From Monosporascus cannonballus (Eukaryota > Ascomycota > Sordariomycetes > Xylariales), in NCBI GenBank assembly GCA_004154925.1, contig QJNS01000277.1, forward strand, positions 1-64,000: 64,000 bases of DNA, in the 5' to 3' direction. Shown piece by piece: positions 21,704 through 32,669 of the stretch. Under the pieces are notes generated by a model. That model saw nothing but the letters and a program-made list of their open reading frames with translations, made no database searches and was not told the DNA's origin. The translations under genes were made by a program, and so were the position numbers. Positions within the stretch are counted from its first letter, which is position 1; each line of letters opens with the position of its first letter.

Positions 21704-22200
21704 TTGTCTCTGACATAACCGGATGATTAAGCACGTAGTCATCGACAATGCTTCGCCCCAAAGTACTGGAAGCGGATAATCGACGGTAGTGGCGTTAACA
21801 TATGTTGAGTTGGCAAGGTTGAATCAACGAGCTGCCGAAACTAGGAAACATCGCGGTAATTCCTCGCAAAGGGCGAGAGGTAGCCCGTAGTGGCTTCGCA
21901 GGGCTATTGGCACATCATTGCTTTTCTACGTACGTAGTAATTAGCCGCCAGAAAAAAATATGCTGCAGTTCTCACCGAGGGTGAAAATTTGCCAGATTTT
22001 CAGCATGTTAGGGCCCGGGTGGGTGGTCAGCGTGGTTTGAAATATTAGAGTAGCCCTTCGGCAGGCGAGAGTACGAATTACAATTACAACCAAGCTTTGA
22101 AGAAGGGGATTGTTGTCAGACCTAGTAAAGCCAGTCAGCCCTAGCGGAAATTACTTCCTGTACCCCTGGTACCTTTTCCTCTCAGCTACAGCTGTATTTA

Positions 22201-22322
22201 CGTGTATAAAAGGAGGGTTCGCTACCTTCACTTTCTAGCTAGGACCTTCTAGAGGTAAGGCAACCTTTAATACACTTCTTCTTCAGTTATATGCTTCTGT
22301 GTGTGATGTCAGGGTTTCATAG
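22201..22322 (+). repeat. Decayed dispersed repeat, copy B
   Basis: It matches 2461-2582 over the same length, best in the last 70 bp (CTTCTTCAGT ... TGTGTGATGTCAGGG). A TATAAAAGG box-like word near the start would fit an LTR promoter, but no TG/CA ends or target duplication could be fixed. Confidence 0.5.
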
Positions 22323-23905
22323 ATTATCATCGTTCTCACGGTATCACCATCAGAGCCTTTTGGAGGATTCCGTCTCCTCCAAAACAAGCACAGAGTCTCT
22401 CCTGATGACATCTTTGAGACGTCAACGCTTTTCAAAATGGTTTCGTTCAAGAACATTGGTGGAGCTGCTGTCGCTTCTTACCTAGTCACTTAGCAACGCT
22501 GGTGCCCTCCTCTAGCCATTGGCCTTCAAGGCCCTATCCCGATCCCTTGGGGCTCTGCCTGTCTTCTATATGACAACCTCAGCCCCGCAGAGTATGAGCA
22601 AATTCCAGTTATTTTCGAGGAAATATGACTGCCTAAACATACTAGTGCCAAATACGGGCGTGGATGATGACCTGCAAGGTGGTTGAGGCTTCTAGCCTTT
22701 AGGCCGCGGTGGCTAAATACTCATTCGTTTCATAAGCCTGCCTATTGCTTTTTGATTACTATAAGAGCAATTCGAGTTCAGAAAGGCGGTGTAAGAACTG
22801 AAGTCTTGAGAATATCTTATTTGATAGATATGTGGTATGATTGTTCATAGCTTGATAAATACATAACATATTAACCATCATAATGATTGCTGAAGTGCAT
22901 CTACATTTTCCGCCAGACCTTCTCTGGATGCCTCAGTTTGCGCATCGTTGAATCTCGGAATGGGTTGTTCTGTTCGAATGGTGTCTGGGAGAGATAACGG
23001 CATACCGACACTTCGTCAACTGCATCTTTGCGGCAGAACCGTGATATCAAATGCGTTTACCGACAGGCTGGCGCGGTCCAGTCCGTCCGTCCTTAACTTA
23101 GTTCGTAACAGAAACAGGGCGATAATCCTGTGTGACCATGATCGACGGTTTGGCCTCCGCAGGCCTTTTCGGTTGATCCGCGGCAGGGGTTCCGTCAGGG
23201 GGTGACGAGTCTGGCTCACTGCATTCAATGAGACTGCTTGCATTGCTGGTTACTATGGTAAACGTCTGATGCATTAATAGGTCTATTAAGCAAGCGTTAT
23301 CTGCCTGAGATAGAACAGAGAGGTTGGGATAGGAGGTATGGTTTGATGAATTTGTTGATAGGGGCCGGCTTAGGGGGCTACGGTGGTGTGACTGACTGTT
23401 GGATTATTGCAAAACATTGGGCGCTCGAACTGCGTTAATAGTTCAAGCGTAATATAGTTATATATTCCTACACTGACAACTATTTGCAGCCATGTAGCTT
23501 CAGTATTCTTACTCCCACCTAGCATCATACATTATCACAAGAACCAAGAGAACATGCAACACGTTCCCTGACTGGAGGCCTCAATAAACTACTATAAGCA
23601 GTGGTGTAGACCAGCCCGCTCTCTAATCGTTCCTTCTACGCAGCGAGCGCCACACGCTGGGTTACCGAATCATCGTCTATGTAAGGCTAGAAATAGTTCG
23701 CGAGCGCTCTGGGCAACCCATGGCCGCCCGGGTCAGTGGGAAGGATGACACAGGGGCTTCTGGGACAACTTTAGCGCCGGTTGCGGCGGACCCCTTTTTG
23801 GCACCATTGTGATTGCCCAGCGGCCTAAGCGCTTCGCTCGGGGCAAGAGGGAGGGGCGCGCTTCCGTAGGGGGTCTAGCGAGACTGGAAAACAGGATGGC
23901 CCCTG

Positions 23906-24740
23906 CAAATCTGGTTCTCAGGAAGAAGAGAAAGAGGAAGAGGACGACTATGACTACGACGAGACGGACGGCTATAACCCAGGGCTCATCAGTGTGGACG
24001 GGGTCCGACGGCTAAAACGCGCGTGTATTGTCTGTCTCCTATGAACGGGCTCCGCGCGCCCGCTGGGGGGGAGTGTTCGGCTCCGTTCCGTTTATCGAAG
24101 TTTCGAAGTTCACGAGCCGGCCAAACCACTAGACCGGCTTTCATATCAGGACCCCGCCTTGTGCACTGACTTGGATCCGTATAGACAAGTGCCGAGGCAG
24201 TGGTTGGCCCTAATTCCAGCCGCAACAGGTGATGCTATGGTACCTTCGGCTCTTCTGACTGGGCATGGAACCGTCAAAGTCCATAACAAGCCCTCGCTTT
24301 ATGTTGCCACGCGGTAGTTACCCCCATCATCACTAGCAAGCTAATGCACCCAAATCATAGACGCTCGTATTTCTCCTCCACAAGCCGTGCCGCGAATACT
24401 AGCATGTGCCTTTGCTGGGGCTCCGCGGCTCGAGCTGCAGGACACGGACCAGCTATATAAGGTTCTTCTCGACACGCCGCAAAATCGCATGGACCTGCGC
24501 CTGGATTACGGAGCTCTAGGCTCCGTCCAGGAGCACTACCGATGATGCGAGCAGGGCAAGGAAGTCCTCGTCGGCAACCCCTTGCCTACCTCGCGGGCCT
24601 TTCAAGCTCTTTCAAGGGCGGCGATCAGCGGCGTAGACTCCAGCCTCTCGTCACCAGGGCCTGACTCTAGCCGCCTGTATCTGAGTCGAGCCTCTCAAGA
24701 AGCTTCTTTACGGGCCGCTGTATGCCATCTTCGGCCTGCT
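23906..24740 (+). pseudogene. Possible decayed gene fragments
   Basis: Two GC-richer segments read like protein. At 23915-24040 there is an acidic stretch (EEEKEEEDDYDYDETDGYN, then GLISVDGVRRLKRACIVC). At 24411-24740 there is LQDTDQLYKVLLDTPQNRM, then LDYGALGSVQEHYR, a TGA (24543-24545, possibly from CGA), and CEQGKEVLVGNPLP. The frames are not continuous. No family was recognised, and it may be chance. Confidence 0.3.
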
Positions 24741-25282
24741 CTCGGTTGAAAACCTCATCGGGTTGTCGACTGCTTCGTGGCAGGTCCACTCCACCTTGCG
24801 CGGTAACTCAGGATTTTGGACTCTGTACGTTAAGCGGGGCTTTCCATGGTTCCGCTAACTTCATGAGCTTCTTGATGGCTCGGCGCTCTTGGATGGCAAG
24901 AGTCTCGTGAAGATACTCAGATGGGCAGACAAGGCGACCAGGTCTGGGGAATGAGGGCCGCTCTATTGTCGGTTGCTAATCGGCGGCGGATATGCGGTGT
25001 TTCTGGTAGTCTGCTCCCAGGTATTTTGCCTTGAACTGAGTTTGCTTTATGATCGGGGTATGGGATGCTTTTGGGCACGCCTATATTGTAGGATGCATTG
25101 ACGCTTAATGTAAAAGACAAGTCAATTCGCTTTCCGCTGGTGCTATTGGGTATCTCATAATGCCAGGTTCGACTTCCCACCCAAAACCCCAATAGTAGTT
25201 CTCAGCCTTCCCTTCCAAGAATGGGTAGGCAAGATGAAACTACATCACATGCCCCTCTTCTGAGTTGAAAGAGGTAGCGTGC

Positions 25283-26143
25283 CTACGAAATCCCCGCGCC
25301 GTTCTGGTGCCCAAAGAGAGCACTGACGCTGACCTCGCGGCCCATAGCCTGCATCGCGGGTCCGACATCCGACCCTGCAGTCTGCGACCCGCCACCAAGA
25401 CCAACCGCCTCTCTTTGCTCCTTTGCCGTACGCGCGCTGCTCCACACCTGATTGATCAGGGCGGCGTTCGTAGGCCTCGTCTCTTCCGTCTCGGGGTGGA
25501 TCCAGAGACCGACAACCTTGTCGTCCGCGCTGCCCTCCTCCACCCGGAAGATCAACAAGTCGTTCTGCGTCTCGTGCTTGCTGACGGTAGTGAGGTCCAG
25601 GATCAGATTGTCAAGCCCCTTTCGGTTCAGCACGAACACGCACCCGCCGTCACGCCCCCGTTCTCCGTCGGCGGTCGCGCTGCCTTGGGAGCACACGAAC
25701 AGGGGGCCCTCGATGTTGGCCTTCTCCCAAGCCATGTTATCGAGCGAGAAGGTGAAGACGACGGCGTTGGCAGCCACGGACAAGATGTAGGATATGCTGG
25801 GCAGGTAGCGCTTCAGGACGCTGAGGTTGAGCTCGGTGTTGGTGCGGTTCACGAGGGCCGCTGACGCGGGAGGCGGTTGTGAATCCATGTAGTATGCTGC
25901 GTCTGATTCGTAGTCGGATGTGACTGGGACTTGATCTAGTGGGCGAAGATGACGCTGCGATGAGCTGTTTCTCGTGTGACCATATTGCGACCTGTTGCTA
26001 TTGTTGTTGTTGTTGTTGTTGTTATTGTTGTTACGATTTGGACTCGAGATGGAAGGTTGGTGGTTGTTGTTGTTGTTGCCGTTGAAGTTGTTGCTCTGCT
26101 GGCCTTGAATGTTTCGGTTCTTACGGGGTGTTGACCGAGACAT
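25283..26143 (-). CDS. dcp1: mRNA-decapping enzyme subunit 1 (DCP1)
   Basis: DCP1 is the EVH1-fold activator of the Dcp2 decapping enzyme in P-bodies. The ORF has 286 residues. The first 85 or so are disordered and Asn/Gln-rich, with a run of 11 consecutive Asn encoded by mixed AAC/AAT codons near 26000-26030. The EVH1 domain follows: LNLSVLKRYLPSISYILSVA, FTFSLDNMAWEKANIEGPL, FVLNRKGLDNLILDL and VVGLWIHPETEETRPTN. The C-terminus is short and Gly-rich, ending at TAG. No intron is needed. It is transcribed away from the OCRL-like gene, with a shared spacer of about 0.9 kb. Confidence 0.9.
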   Translation of the reverse strand: MSRSTPRKNRNIQGQQSNNFNGNNNNNHQPSISSPNRNNNNNNNNNNNSNRSQYGHTRNSSSQRHLRPLDQVPVTSDYESDAAYYMDSQPPPASAALVNRTNTELNLSVLKRYLPSISYILSVAANAVVFTFSLDNMAWEKANIEGPLFVCSQGSATADGERGRDGGCVFVLNRKGLDNLILDLTTVSKHETQNDLLIFRVEEGSADDKVVGLWIHPETEETRPTNAALINQVWSSARTAKEQREAVGLGGGSQTAGSDVGPAMQAMGREVSVSALFGHQNGAGIS

Positions 26144-27041
26144 TTTCAGGAGGAGGGGAACAAGGTTTGGCCCTGACTGAATGACGAACCTCTCTTTGGG
26201 TCCGATTATGAGGAAGGCTCGGATGCACTTGACTTATTCTTGGGGTACTTGTGCTTAATATTGCTATTATGTACATTAGTATGAATTTGGCGATGTTGCC
26301 ATCGTATAACATGCTCCCCTGTTCATAAAAGAGCTCTGGGTTTAAAGCAGGTTACGTAGGTACCTAACCATGACCCCACCAATACGCCTGGCGCCACCCC
26401 AGCGGCTGAGCGGTAGCGGGTATCAAGTGGCGGCAAGGTTGGCAACGTCCTTAACGCCGTCGATAAGCGATAAGGACCCTAATCATGACGCGCCTTATTT
26501 TGCCGCGAGTACGGACCGAGGCTAGTTTGGTGAACTTGTCACGTTCCAACTTCGGGGCAGGCTCGGATGACTTGCCATTAAAGTTATTAAAGGTGCACTT
26601 TTGTCAGTCATTAATCTCCTACTTAAGTGGTATCCGCACTTCTGACTTCTTCACAATCCTCCGTCGCCATTGCTAAGCACAGTCCTTCTTGGTCGCTTCT
26701 TAATCATAATACCACATGGGCCAACATATACAGAAACTACAATCCAGACTGCCGTCCAATAATAGCCTTCGCCCCCCCTCCCCCCCCCTTTATTATCCGA
26801 TGCGCTAAGGTTCACTGCCCCGCTACAACGTCACGGCCTCATTTATTATTATCTCTACCTAACCACCAGTCAAATTCACCATGGTACGAAGGGAGTCTGG
26901 AAGCACGCGACCGTAAACTGAGATAGGCGCATAGGCGCCCAGCACTATATGCATCTTCTTCTGTTATTCGACTCTTCTCCTTTTGTCTGCCTTGTATCCT
27001 CGCTGCTCATTTCCCCATCGCCAAGTGTTTAATTTTCCACC
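26144..27041. other. Shared divergent promoter region of dcp1 and the 5-phosphatase gene
   Basis: It is pyrimidine-rich on the plus strand (CCCCCCCTCCCCCCCC near 26773-26789) and has no supportable gene. The start of the 5-phosphatase gene has a good context (CCACCATGG). Confidence 0.5.
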
Positions 27042-30000
27042 ATGGGTTCCACCAACCCCGAACCCTCAGTCACTTCAGCTGACCAGGGTGATCTCCCATC
27101 CACCAACCATTTCTCCCTCTCGCGTGCCGTCCATGCAAGGAGGGATGAATATGTGAGACCGCACCGCATACGCATAAAGGTAGGCGCCTGGAATGTCGCT
27201 GCCTGTCCAGGCACGGATAAGGACCTTGCCAGCTGGTTCGTCGACGGGGAGGGACTAGAGCCCCGGTTCGATTCAAATCTGGCCCATCTGCACATGTCTG
27301 AAGAGAGCGTTGTGGGCGAGTCCGATGGCAAGGACGATGGGGAAAGCTCAATAGACCGGCCCGAGGTGGAGTCCGCTTCGGGGAACGGCTCTAGTGAACG
27401 TGGCCAAGGAGAAGAAAGACGTTCAGGTGACCAAGGGGTTCCGACGGACCGAAATACTCAGCATCCTGGAAAGCCGCTACCAGGTGGAGACCAGATAGGG
27501 CTGTATGTTCTTGGTCTACAAGAGATAGTCAGCCTGAACCTCGTCCAGCAGTCTTTCTACACGGATCCCAGCTCGGTCGCCAAGTGGCGGGATGCCCTTG
27601 AAGCTGCTCTGCCCAAGGGTTACAAGCTCATCGCAAACTATCAACTAGTCGGTCTTCTTTTGCTGATATACGCGTCTCCGGAAGTGGCCGCCACTATATC
27701 CAATGAGTCTACCGTGTCGGTAGGAACCGGCCTACTAGGTTACATGGGCAACAAAGGCGCTGTCTCGACAAGACTCGTTCTCGGTGAAACCACTCGCCTT
27801 GTATTCACTAATTGTCATCTTGCCTCTGGCCATGACCAAGCCAGCCTGGATCGGCGATTTTGGGATTATAACAAGATCATGACCCAGACCAAATTTACGC
27901 CCATTCAATATGGGGGTGTAGAGGAAGACGAGGGAGACAAGTTAGGAGACGAGGATTTCATTTTTATGTTCGGGGATCTCAATTTCCGCCTCGATGGTCT
28001 ACCAGGAGCGGATATTAGAAGGCTTCTCACGTTACACGCCCGTGGCGAGTACGACCTTAACAAGAAACCAAGTAAAGAACGCCTAGGAGAAGATGGCGTC
28101 ATCGTTATGCGTAACAATACCGATGACGACGATGGATCAGGTACTCCTAGTATGGTATCTCGCGAAACAAGTTTCGATGACTACGATGATGACGAAGAGC
28201 TGCCTGATCCTGATGATTTCGTTCCGGATCCGCATGACGACCCGGCATCCCTGCAAGCAACGCTCGACTCGCTACTACCGCATGACCAGCTCAAGTGCGC
28301 CATCAGGGATCGAAAAACGTTCCATGAGGGTTGGCGCGAGGGACCTATTACGTTCTTACCTACCTATAAATATGACGTCGGGACTGTGGGGCTGTTCGAC
28401 TCGTCCGAGAAGATGCGTGCGCCTAGCTGGTGCGACCGCGTGTTATTTCGGACGCGAAAGGATCTTGAGGCGTATCGCCAGAAATGTAAGGACGAGGCCG
28501 AGGCGAAGAAGAGGGACAAAGAAATGAAAGAGCGCGGGATAGACCGAGCGGCTGACGACGAGAGTGTCCTCTTCGACTACGACCCCAGTACAGACTCGAG
28601 CGGAGATAACCTGTCGTCAGGAGATCACGCCTACGACTACGATGAGTACGATGGTACTGAGGATGACCCGGAGCTTGTCGTCACGAAAGATGGTTTTGTT
28701 GATAAAATTCATCTGGATGTATATACTAGCCACCAACGGATCATGTCTTCGGACCACAAGCCGGTGGTTGCAATATTTACTCTAGACTACGACGCCGTCG
28801 TCCCCGAACTAAAGGCTAAGGTACATGCCGAAGTCGCGTGGGAGCTTGATAGGGCGGAGAATGAGGGCCGGCCGGCTCTCACTATAGTCGTCGACGGAAA
28901 GGACCCTTCCGGTACCCACGGCGACGAAGATATCACCACCGGGGGCGAAGGACTTGATTTCGGGGAAATTGGGTACCTCCGTGAACGGCGCCGGTCCCTG
29001 ACGATCGCCAACACGGGCGGCGTGCCCGCGAAATTCTCCTTCGTCGAGAAGCCAGGCCAGGCGGGAGATGCATCAGGTAGCCAACAGTACGACTGGCTGA
29101 GCCTCAGCTTCGTCCCGGCGCCGGGCGGCGCCAGTCGAGACGACGAACAGCACCGGGAGCCCCCAGGAGATGAGATCACCCTTGAACCGGGCGAGACTGT
29201 TAGCGCCGTCATACGTGTGCACGTGCACGATCTCGCACATGTGAGGGCGCTAAACGAGGAGTCCACGCAGCTGGAGGAGGTTCTCGTGCTAAGGGTTACG
29301 GATGGTAAGGATCACTTCATTCTCGTGCGCGGGTCGTGGCAACCGACCTGTTTTGGAAGGTCACTCGACGAATTGATCCGTATCCCGCGTGGCGGGGGGA
29401 TACGGGCTTTAGTCGAGCAGCGCAAGAAGGAAGGTAAAAGCGGTGCCATACCCTACAGTCTCGACGTCCACCACTCGTCCCCCGCGGAACTGTTTAAGCT
29501 GACCGAGGGCGTCGAACGGCTTGCTGAACGTGCTATTGCCGACGAGAACATGCTCGGCCCTGAGGAGTGCGGGATCCCGCGTGATAGCCCCGGATGGCCA
29601 TTCGATGATCGCTCGTGGCTAAAGATCGGACCGGGACGGGAAGCTGAATATGAGATGCAGGAGCACCAGCAACACCGCGCGAAGGTCATCGACGCTCTGG
29701 AAGCAGATAACCCGGTGCTCGAGGCCCTAAGCGCAGACGTACCCACCCTGACCCGCCTTGAGACTACCGCCGAGGTCCTCTTGCTCTTCCTACGGAGCAT
29801 GCCGGACGGTATCGTGACAGCGCCGCTGTGGGCGCGCATCGAGCAGGCGCTACCGAACCTCGGTAACCCGAACAAAACTGCGGAAGCAGTGGAAGAGGCT
29901 AGGAGCGCTGTCCTCGACATTCTGGCTACGGCGCCATACCACAATATCTCGTTCGTCTTCCTGACGGCCATGCTGAGCAAAGTTGTCAACGAGCTACTCC

Positions 30001-30296
30001 CGCTACGCAAGGCGGACGTCGAGGCTCTGAACTTGCGCAGCGCCGTCGTCGGTGCTAGGCCGATAGGGCTTGGCTTCCGCCGCCGTAGGACTGGCAGTTC
30101 AGAGGGCGGAGCCGCGGCCGTGGACGAAGCAGCCATACAGAGACGCATCGCCTGGGAGAAGAGGGCGGCGGAGATCTTCGGCAGGGCAATATGTCGCGCG
30201 GGCGAACCGGGCGATGGCAAGGGAAAAGGGAGGAAGGCCCTGGATGACAAGATGAGGGGGCTGATAGAGGTTTTCCTCAGGAGAGACGGGGGTTGA
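27042..30296 (+). CDS. OCRL/INPP5B-like inositol polyphosphate 5-phosphatase with RhoGAP-like C-terminus
   Basis: Intronless ORF of 1084 residues. It removes the 5-phosphate of phosphoinositides such as PI(4,5)P2 at endosomal or Golgi membranes. Catalytic motifs, with rough residues: LGLQEIV (155), GNKGAVSTR (235), NCHLASG (256), GDLNFRLDGLP (310), APSWCDRVLFR (460) and SSDHKPVVAIF (568). Two acidic insertions rich in Asp/Glu interrupt the catalytic domain (about 340-395 and 485-545), as often in fungal forms. An ASH-like beta domain (650-770) and an all-alpha RhoGAP-like domain (860 to the end) follow, including LLFLRSMPDGIVTAPLW. The N-terminal linker (90-145) is low complexity. The ATG sits in CCACCATGG. 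Confidence 0.92.
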   Translation: MGSTNPEPSVTSADQGDLPSTNHFSLSRAVHARRDEYVRPHRIRIKVGAWNVAACPGTDKDLASWFVDGEGLEPRFDSNLAHLHMSEESVVGESDGKDDGESSIDRPEVESASGNGSSERGQGEERRSGDQGVPTDRNTQHPGKPLPGGDQIGLYVLGLQEIVSLNLVQQSFYTDPSSVAKWRDALEAALPKGYKLIANYQLVGLLLLIYASPEVAATISNESTVSVGTGLLGYMGNKGAVSTRLVLGETTRLVFTNCHLASGHDQASLDRRFWDYNKIMTQTKFTPIQYGGVEEDEGDKLGDEDFIFMFGDLNFRLDGLPGADIRRLLTLHARGEYDLNKKPSKERLGEDGVIVMRNNTDDDDGSGTPSMVSRETSFDDYDDDEELPDPDDFVPDPHDDPASLQATLDSLLPHDQLKCAIRDRKTFHEGWREGPITFLPTYKYDVGTVGLFDSSEKMRAPSWCDRVLFRTRKDLEAYRQKCKDEAEAKKRDKEMKERGIDRAADDESVLFDYDPSTDSSGDNLSSGDHAYDYDEYDGTEDDPELVVTKDGFVDKIHLDVYTSHQRIMSSDHKPVVAIFTLDYDAVVPELKAKVHAEVAWELDRAENEGRPALTIVVDGKDPSGTHGDEDITTGGEGLDFGEIGYLRERRRSLTIANTGGVPAKFSFVEKPGQAGDASGSQQYDWLSLSFVPAPGGASRDDEQHREPPGDEITLEPGETVSAVIRVHVHDLAHVRALNEESTQLEEVLVLRVTDGKDHFILVRGSWQPTCFGRSLDELIRIPRGGGIRALVEQRKKEGKSGAIPYSLDVHHSSPAELFKLTEGVERLAERAIADENMLGPEECGIPRDSPGWPFDDRSWLKIGPGREAEYEMQEHQQHRAKVIDALEADNPVLEALSADVPTLTRLETTAEVLLLFLRSMPDGIVTAPLWARIEQALPNLGNPNKTAEAVEEARSAVLDILATAPYHNISFVFLTAMLSKVVNELLPLRKADVEALNLRSAVVGARPIGLGFRRRRTGSSEGGAAAVDEAAIQRRIAWEKRAAEIFGRAICRAGEPGDGKGKGRKALDDKMRGLIEVFLRRDGG

Positions 30297-31370
30297 GGAG
30301 GGATGCTCTGGATATAATCTGGGGGTGGACGGGGCCGTGCAGAAGACGACGCCGAGAGCGGAAGGCAGAACCGGCAACGCCACGTGGGGTTCGGTTAGTG
30401 CTTGTGACTGAACATGGTTACGCCATCTGTGGTATACACATGCACGAACAGTACACATGCACGAACAGAAGCCGTGAAGATCAACAGGCACATCGCCCAT
30501 GACTTAAGAAATATGCGGCTCTAAACTGATAGGGGGATGCTGCTGGTGGATGGATGTGTGCGTAGCGCGGTGCGCGTATTGGCGGCAATGGGAGCTCCCG
30601 CCGGGATGCTTCCCGGTCTGGTTACGTGTCAATTGGTCTGCTTGTCTGACTGCCCGGATCCGCAGACTTCGTTGTTATATATAGTTTACCGCCGCGTGCG
30701 CATACCTGGATACCGACTGTAAGGGTACAAATAAATTAGCTAATTCAGTTGGTTGAAACTCTTTCTTCTTTTGCGTTATGTCTAAGTCACAGGCGTAAAT
30801 TCCTATATGAGAGACTAGAGAGGAGAGGGCTCTCGGCTGTCCAATACGACGTCCATTCTAGCCCATTATGCAAGTGTATGAACTCGTGGATGTTTAGATG
30901 AGCGGTGGTTTTTGGGAAAAGAGCACTTAGTCAATCTAACTATAGACTATAACACCGGAGACATGTAACGGGGAGTGTTTAGTGAAAGCTTCGTGGCTTG
31001 AATGAAGGTATCAGTGATTCAAATATTGTCAACAACGCATTCCTATTAAGAATCGAGAAGGTATCCATCCATCTGCCTCCATGCTCCCACTAGTGCTATA
31101 CTCCATCGCCCAAGCTGATCAGCGAACAAAACAACCGAATCGCACATGGCCATCACACCGGAAGGACTCTCAGCCATGCCCGCATCGGGTAGCCCCATCA
31201 GGAAGGGCTGGGTTTACCCGTACCACCCGCACAACGCGACCGCGACTCCTGTACTTATGTTCAACGGTTAGTCGCCGAGAAAGCCCTCAAACCAGTTGCT
31301 GTCGCCAGTACGCGGGTTCATTGTCAGCCCCGTGGTGCCGGTGCCGATGCCGCCGAACTGGGCATTCTTC
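30297..31370. other. Intergenic region
   Basis: 3' flanks of two convergent genes. A direct repeat ACATGCACGAACAG occurs twice around 30437-30466. No gene is supported. Confidence 0.5.
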
Positions 31371-32669
31371 TTAGTGTTCTCCGTGTTCGACGGCATCGTC
31401 GAGGAGCCCGCGGACCCCACGGGCCTCGGAATTATCGATCCTCACCGGTGCCAGGCCCGCGGACTGGAGGTGCGCGTTCGCGGTGACGTTGATCGGGGTG
31501 TGCGGGGCGGCAACTGCGGGGCCGGAGGGGCCGGGTCGCTCGTCGCGATAGTCCGTCCGCACGGGTGGTGGGGGCTTCTTCGAGGGGGTAGGAGTCGGAG
31601 AGCCCGGTTGCTCTTCTTCTCTCTCCCCTTCCGACTCTGGATCGATCTGGACCCTCTCGTAGCCACTCGTCGTCGTCGTTGTCGCCTGCTGCTGCTCTCC
31701 GGTTGGCTTCTTCATCGTCATCAGCCACTCGAGATCCCCATCGGGGGCGCCGCTGCCGACCCCGACCGGTTCCTCTCCCTCTCCCTCTTCTTCTGGTTTT
31801 GACTGGACCTGGGCCTTCGCGGACCTCCCCTTCTTCGTCGTCATCCGCTGCTGTTGCTGCTGCTCCCCGGCGGGCTTCTTCCTCGTCATTAGCCACTCGA
31901 GGTCATCGCCAGAGTTGCCGCCGTCGACCTCAACCAGCTTTTCACCCACTCCCTCCTCGCCCTCCCCTCCATTCGTCTTGTTGGCTCCCGACCCCGGAAC
32001 GGGGCCAAACCCGGGCCGCGGATACTCCTCCTCCCCGTCGCCTTCGGGCGTATCAAGGACGTGTCCCGGCGTGGGGTCGACGAACCCCGCATGCCGCACC
32101 TCCCCGCTCTCCTCTCCCGAGTCCTCCCAGAGGTAGGCCGTGGTGGCGGGGCCCTCGTACACGGGCCGCCCGGGGCGCCCGGGGATCAGGACGCCGGCGG
32201 AGCGCACGGCGAGCTCGGGGCGCCCGGCGGTGACGCCGCGCGGGTAGGCGACGCTCTCGAGCAGGGCGGTGCCCTCGGGGTTCGTGTAGAGGCGGCACAC
32301 GCGGCCGCCGCCGTCGTGGCGCGCCGAGTACTGCGCGGCGCGCCTGATCTCCCCGAGGACCGAGCGCGCCAGCTGCACGCGGTCGAGCGCGCCGACGCCG
32401 CGCAGCACGAGCACCACGTCGTCGACGGGCGGCGGCTCCTCCGCGCCGTCGGGGCCGACCCTGCTCGCGTCGTTCTCGCCGCCGCGCGGCTGGAAGTTCC
32501 TGCTCGTCGTGCTGCGCTCCCGCTGCGCCCGCTTCCGCTTCTCCCGGGCCGCCTTGGCCTCCAGGATCGCCTTGGCCTCCGCCCTGTTCGGAACCCGCTT
32601 CAGCTGGCCCGTCGGGCTCGCTGGTTTCCGCGGCCCTCCGACCCTACGGCGTGTTTGTACCGTCGCCAT
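31371..32669 (-). CDS. Low-complexity protein with duplicated DLEWLMT motif
   Basis: 432-residue single-exon ORF of unknown function. The N-terminus is basic (RRRVGGPRKPASPTGQLKRV), followed by a Lys/Arg-rich helix (EAKAILEAKAAREKRKRAQRE). A folded-looking middle (DDVVLVLRGVGALDRVQLAR through RLYTNPEGTALLESVAYPRG) follows, then a disordered Glu/Pro/Thr-rich C-terminal half. Two copies of DLEWLMT-x-KKP-x-GEQQQ lie in that half, about 65 residues apart, pointing to internal duplication. The overlapping plus-strand frames are shadows. GC content is very high (about 65-70%) through the N-terminal two thirds. No domain was recognised. Confidence 0.65.
   Translation of the reverse strand: MATVQTRRRVGGPRKPASPTGQLKRVPNRAEAKAILEAKAAREKRKRAQRERSTTSRNFQPRGGENDASRVGPDGAEEPPPVDDVVLVLRGVGALDRVQLARSVLGEIRRAAQYSARHDGGGRVCRLYTNPEGTALLESVAYPRGVTAGRPELAVRSAGVLIPGRPGRPVYEGPATTAYLWEDSGEESGEVRHAGFVDPTPGHVLDTPEGDGEEEYPRPGFGPVPGSGANKTNGGEGEEGVGEKLVEVDGGNSGDDLEWLMTRKKPAGEQQQQQRMTTKKGRSAKAQVQSKPEEEGEGEEPVGVGSGAPDGDLEWLMTMKKPTGEQQQATTTTTSGYERVQIDPESEGEREEEQPGSPTPTPSKKPPPPVRTDYRDERPGPSGPAVAAPHTPINVTANAHLQSAGLAPVRIDNSEARGVRGLLDDAVEHGEH

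Larger units (their letters stand above)
20814..25282. other. 4.5-kb gene desert with decayed repeats and gene fragments
   Basis: No intact gene was found. It contains copy 2 of the GGGGGCTTCGCCC repeat, a perfect hairpin (21655-21676), the second member of the decayed pair (22201-22322), and GC-richer coding-like remains at 23906-24740. Otherwise it is AT-rich and stop-rich in all frames. Confidence 0.5.

Noticed and set aside
25990..26040. TTG/GTT trinucleotide run
   Set aside because: It encodes the Asn-rich N-terminus of DCP1 and is not a separate repeat element.
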